Assembly: GCA_022791995.1 (NCBI GenBank)
Contig: JAAWAD010000014.1
Coordinates: 1-64,000 of the forward strand
Source of the DNA: Lawsonibacter sp.
GTDB taxonomy: Bacteria > Bacillota > Clostridia > Oscillospirales > Oscillospiraceae
Direction of reading: 5' to 3'
Length of the DNA: 64,000 bases
This document shows positions 62,257 to 64,000 of the stretch, one piece after another. The translations under genes and the position numbers were made by a program. Each line of letters begins with the position of its first letter. Within the stretch, counting starts at the first letter, position 1. The notes beneath the pieces are model-generated. The model saw nothing but the letters and a program-made list of their open reading frames with translations, ran no database searches and was not told the DNA's origin.

Positions 62257-62289
62257 ATGATGTTAGATAATAAGACAGAACAGGATTGA
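62257..62289 (+). CDS. 10-residue mini-ORF inside the noncoding RNA
   Basis: TTTGGAGG lies 8 bases upstream of ATG. The peptide is MMLDNKTEQD and ends one base into the first terminator stem. It could be a leader peptide or an accidental feature; no known family applies to so short a peptide. Confidence 0.35.
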   Translation: MMLDNKTEQD

Positions 62290-62341
62290 CCCTTGACTGC
62301 ACCGGCTTACGAAACCGGGTGGTCAAGGGTCTTTCCGTTTT
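62288..62341 (+). terminator. First terminator of the noncoding RNA
   Basis: GACCCTTGAC (62288-62297) and GTCAAGGGTC (62322-62331) form a perfect 10-bp outer stem with an inner CCGG pairing, followed by TTTCCGTTTT. Confidence 0.9.
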
Positions 62342-62358
62342 ACAGAGAAGGTCGAGCG

Positions 62359-62388
62359 GCGGCGCAGTGCAGCGCTGCTTTTTGTTTT
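62359..62388 (+). terminator. Second terminator of the noncoding RNA
   Basis: GCGGCGC (62359-62365) and GCGCTGC (62372-62378), one G-U pair, followed by TTTTTGTTTT. Confidence 0.85.
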
Positions 62389-62397
62389 CAAACAGAC

Positions 62398-62427
62398 AGG
62401 CAGCCGCCTATCGGAAGGCAGCTGCCT
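62398..62427 (-). terminator. Terminator of the serpin gene
   Basis: AGGCAGC (62398-62404) and GCTGCCT (62421-62427) form a 7-bp stem; on the minus strand GTCTGTTTG follows. Confidence 0.7.
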
Positions 62428-62492
62428 GCAACATTGCGTTTGGTTGTCTAATCACGGAAGAAACGAACCCGTTGGCTGGCCTCCATGTCAGA

Positions 62493-63875
62493 TCAAGCCA
62501 CCTGATTGACTACACCCACAAAGAGAGGAACTCCTTGGGTACGGATCACAAAAAGGAAGGGCCGGTCCAGATCCATGACGCACACCTCCGGCTCCTGGAG
62601 AAGGGGAGCGCTGGTACACTCCAAGATCAGTAGGGTGACCGCGGCGGCCTCCACACCCTCTTCGTCCACCTTTACCCGGGCCAGCTGTTTGGCGTCGGAC
62701 AGGAAAGCGTCCAGAGTGGTGAGGGCGAACAAATCCGCCTTATCGGGGTGCAGCAGGTCGGTGATGCCCAGGGCAGACAGGGTACCCAGAAGATTCACGT
62801 CGGAGTCCGCGTCAAATTTGGGCACCGACCACCGGACCTCTCCATATTGGGATTTTTCGCCAGAGATGTCCAGCTGAGACAGGAAGTCCGAGTCCTGGAG
62901 CAGGGACTCAGGGGTCACACCCTGGTCAGGGAGGACAAAGACCATCTCCCCCAGGCTAGTGGACAGGGAAGCGGCCTGCCAGCCCTTTTCCCGGAGAAAG
63001 TGAGCATTTTGGGTCTGGTGCATGAAGTCCACCTTAGATTCCGCACCGGAGGCATCGGTAAAGATGTCCTTTTCTGTCTGATCCGGCTGGAAGGCGTCGG
63101 TCCAGCCTGCCCGGTAGTACAGGGCGGAGGCCAGCAGAGCCAGAACCTGGGCACTGGTATCCACCACCGGAGCGTCCGAGCCAATGAGACCATGGGTCTG
63201 TTCCTTTACCCAGTCGGTGATGGCCTGGTCGGCCTGCTGGGTGCCCATGGGGACAGAGTAGGCCCCAGCAAAGTATTTCTGGGCCAGAGTGTCCAGGGTG
63301 TCCTGTACATAGGAGCCCTCCACGGCGCTGTTCAACCAGATGGAGTTGGCCAGCAGCAGGGAGTTGGTACCGTCCTCCGTATACAGAGCGTGCCACACCT
63401 GAGATACCTGGTCGGCCAGAGTGGAGGGGTCGGAGACGTCCAAGGCGTTCAGCACCTGCTGGCGGCTGTTGCCGTTGGCGCAGGGGGCCAGCATAGCCAG
63501 AGCGGCCCAGAGGGACAGGGGGGAGTAAATGGTATTTTCTCCCTCGTGTCCCTCCAGGGCTGAGGGGATGCTGCGGGCAGCAAAGGCGTTGAGCTTGTCT
63601 AGGGTGTCCGCCTGGAGTCCATCTCCCCGGAAGGCGCGCATGGCGTCATAGTAGTCGGCCTGGGCTCTGCTGTAGGCGTCCCAGTCAAACCCCTCCAGCT
63701 CCTCCGGAGGCTGAGGGAGAGTAGGAAATTCCGGGTAGGCCGGCGTAGCCAGGGAGTACCCGGTGAGAGCTGGTTCTGGGGAGGAGGCTGATAGGGTCCC
63801 GGTGGGGGCTGCTCCGCCTGCGCAGCCGGTAAGTAGCATGGCGGTGGAGAGCAAGGCAGAGAGAAGCTGTTTCAT
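62493..63875 (-). CDS. Serpin (serine-protease inhibitor), secreted lipoprotein
   Basis: The product is 460 aa. A lipoprotein signal ends in LTGC (Cys18), followed by a Pro/Ser-rich linker to about residue 60. The serpin fold then runs to the C-terminus: NTIYSPLSLWAALAMLAPCANG, LLLANSIWLN, WTDAFQ, KVDFMHQTQNAHFL, and near the end DEEGVEAAAVT, which is the hinge of the reactive loop, followed by DRPFLFVIRTQGVPLFVGVVNQ. Counting from the hinge places the scissile bond near CTSAP (P1 approximately Thr or Cys). It likely traps a host or neighbour protease at the cell surface. FVGVVNQ is the family C-terminus. Confidence 0.94.
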   Translation of the reverse strand: MKQLLSALLSTAMLLTGCAGGAAPTGTLSASSPEPALTGYSLATPAYPEFPTLPQPPEELEGFDWDAYSRAQADYYDAMRAFRGDGLQADTLDKLNAFAARSIPSALEGHEGENTIYSPLSLWAALAMLAPCANGNSRQQVLNALDVSDPSTLADQVSQVWHALYTEDGTNSLLLANSIWLNSAVEGSYVQDTLDTLAQKYFAGAYSVPMGTQQADQAITDWVKEQTHGLIGSDAPVVDTSAQVLALLASALYYRAGWTDAFQPDQTEKDIFTDASGAESKVDFMHQTQNAHFLREKGWQAASLSTSLGEMVFVLPDQGVTPESLLQDSDFLSQLDISGEKSQYGEVRWSVPKFDADSDVNLLGTLSALGITDLLHPDKADLFALTTLDAFLSDAKQLARVKVDEEGVEAAAVTLLILECTSAPLLQEPEVCVMDLDRPFLFVIRTQGVPLFVGVVNQVA

Positions 63876-63960
63876 GACAAAGACTCCTTTCAGAATTGGC
63901 GTTCAGGATGGTTCCTTGTCTGGTTAGACGAACGCAGAGAAAAAAGGTTCCCTGGTCTGG

Positions 63961-63992
63961 AAAAAAAGCAGGGCCGTCCATCTGGACGGCCC
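63961..63992 (-). terminator. Terminator of a gene beyond the right edge
   Basis: GGGCCGTCC (63971-63979), loop ATCT, GGACGGCCC (63984-63992); on the minus strand it is followed by TGC and a run of seven U (63967-63961). It must end a minus-strand gene lying past 64,000. Confidence 0.9.
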
Positions 63993-64000
63993 GCAGTGCA

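Larger units (their letters stand above)
61960..62388 (+). ncRNA. Unidentified structured noncoding RNA (about 340-400 nt)
   Basis: Between a consensus promoter and two terminators the only open frame with a good ribosome site is 10 codons long. The RNA has many helices, for example CCCC/GGGG at 62127-62142 and GGCGAAGCGAGATGCC near 62200. It lacks the diagnostic motifs of RNase P RNA, tmRNA, SRP RNA and T-boxes. It might be a large conserved Bacillota RNA such as the raiA motif, but I cannot confirm that from memory of its sequence. It does not head a downstream gene; the next gene converges on it. Confidence 0.65.

Noticed and set aside
61960..62388. T-box leader
   Set aside because: A GGGTGG stretch lies near the terminator, but the T-box core is missing and no aminoacyl-tRNA or amino-acid gene follows on the + strand.

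Overview
The window looks like a chromosomal segment of a strictly anaerobic, spore-former-related gut Clostridium, probably in the Oscillospiraceae (Flavonifractor/Lawsonibacter/Intestinimonas type). The evidence is a complete Rnf complex next to the redox repressor Rex, an orphan Spo0A-C-type protein, an SLH-domain protein, TPP and SAM-I riboswitches with Bacillota-style transcription terminators, strong AGGAGG ribosome sites, and GC-rich housekeeping genes beside AT-richer glycan genes. I see no rRNA, tRNA, CRISPR array or prophage.

Region 1 (about 1-14,000, + strand) is a glycan operon whose genes mostly overlap by 1-4 bases. It begins just after what looks like the last codons of a flagellin gene and a terminator-like hairpin. 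In order it encodes a sulfotransferase-like protein, an APS kinase, an IspD/TarI-like cytidylyltransferase, an extended SDR, a GT2 glycosyltransferase, an NDP-hexose 2,3-dehydratase, a Gfo/Idh/MocA 3-ketoreductase, an RmlC-type epimerase, an SDR 4-ketoreductase, UDP-galactopyranose mutase, RmlA and RmlB. Six of these match, step for step, the dTDP-2,6-dideoxyhexose (olivose-type) pathway known from actinomycete antibiotics. The epimerase gene is split by a full-length IS5-family element (8715-9897) with a 4-bp CTAA duplication; removing the element restores the frame exactly. This region is the strongest candidate for an undescribed system.

Region 2 (14.0-17.0 kb) is a thiamine salvage operon: LysR remnant, promoter, TPP riboswitch and terminator, a second structured leader, then thiM (one in-frame TAG), thiE and thiD. 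Region 3 (17.1-23.6 kb) holds an XRE/Spo0A-C pair, a metal-efflux module (CPC P-type ATPase, HMA protein, divergent ArsR and AraC regulators), a decayed M20 amidohydrolase and a DUF1963 protein. Region 4 (23.7-33.2 kb) has an aldo/keto reductase with a MerR-type promoter, rex plus an SLH protein, a tiny Cys-rich membrane protein, rnfCDGEAB and an SSB-like protein.

Region 5 (33.3-48.1 kb) has two polysaccharide deacetylases, an HD hydrolase, glnS, pfkA, SAM-riboswitch-controlled metK, a GH2 beta-galactosidase, and an hscC / J-domain / DUF1266 operon whose content matches the E. coli hscC locus. Region 6 (48.2-61.9 kb) is a hydroxy/keto-acid catabolic region: MFS transporter, LarA-family racemase, two DapA-family lyases, a D-2-hydroxyacid dehydrogenase, a TRAP transporter, an MmgE/PrpD protein and an opine-dehydrogenase-family enzyme, in two divergons each led by its own LysR regulator. 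Region 7 (61.9-64.0 kb) has an unidentified ~340-400-nt noncoding RNA with a strong promoter and tandem terminators, and a lipoprotein serpin.
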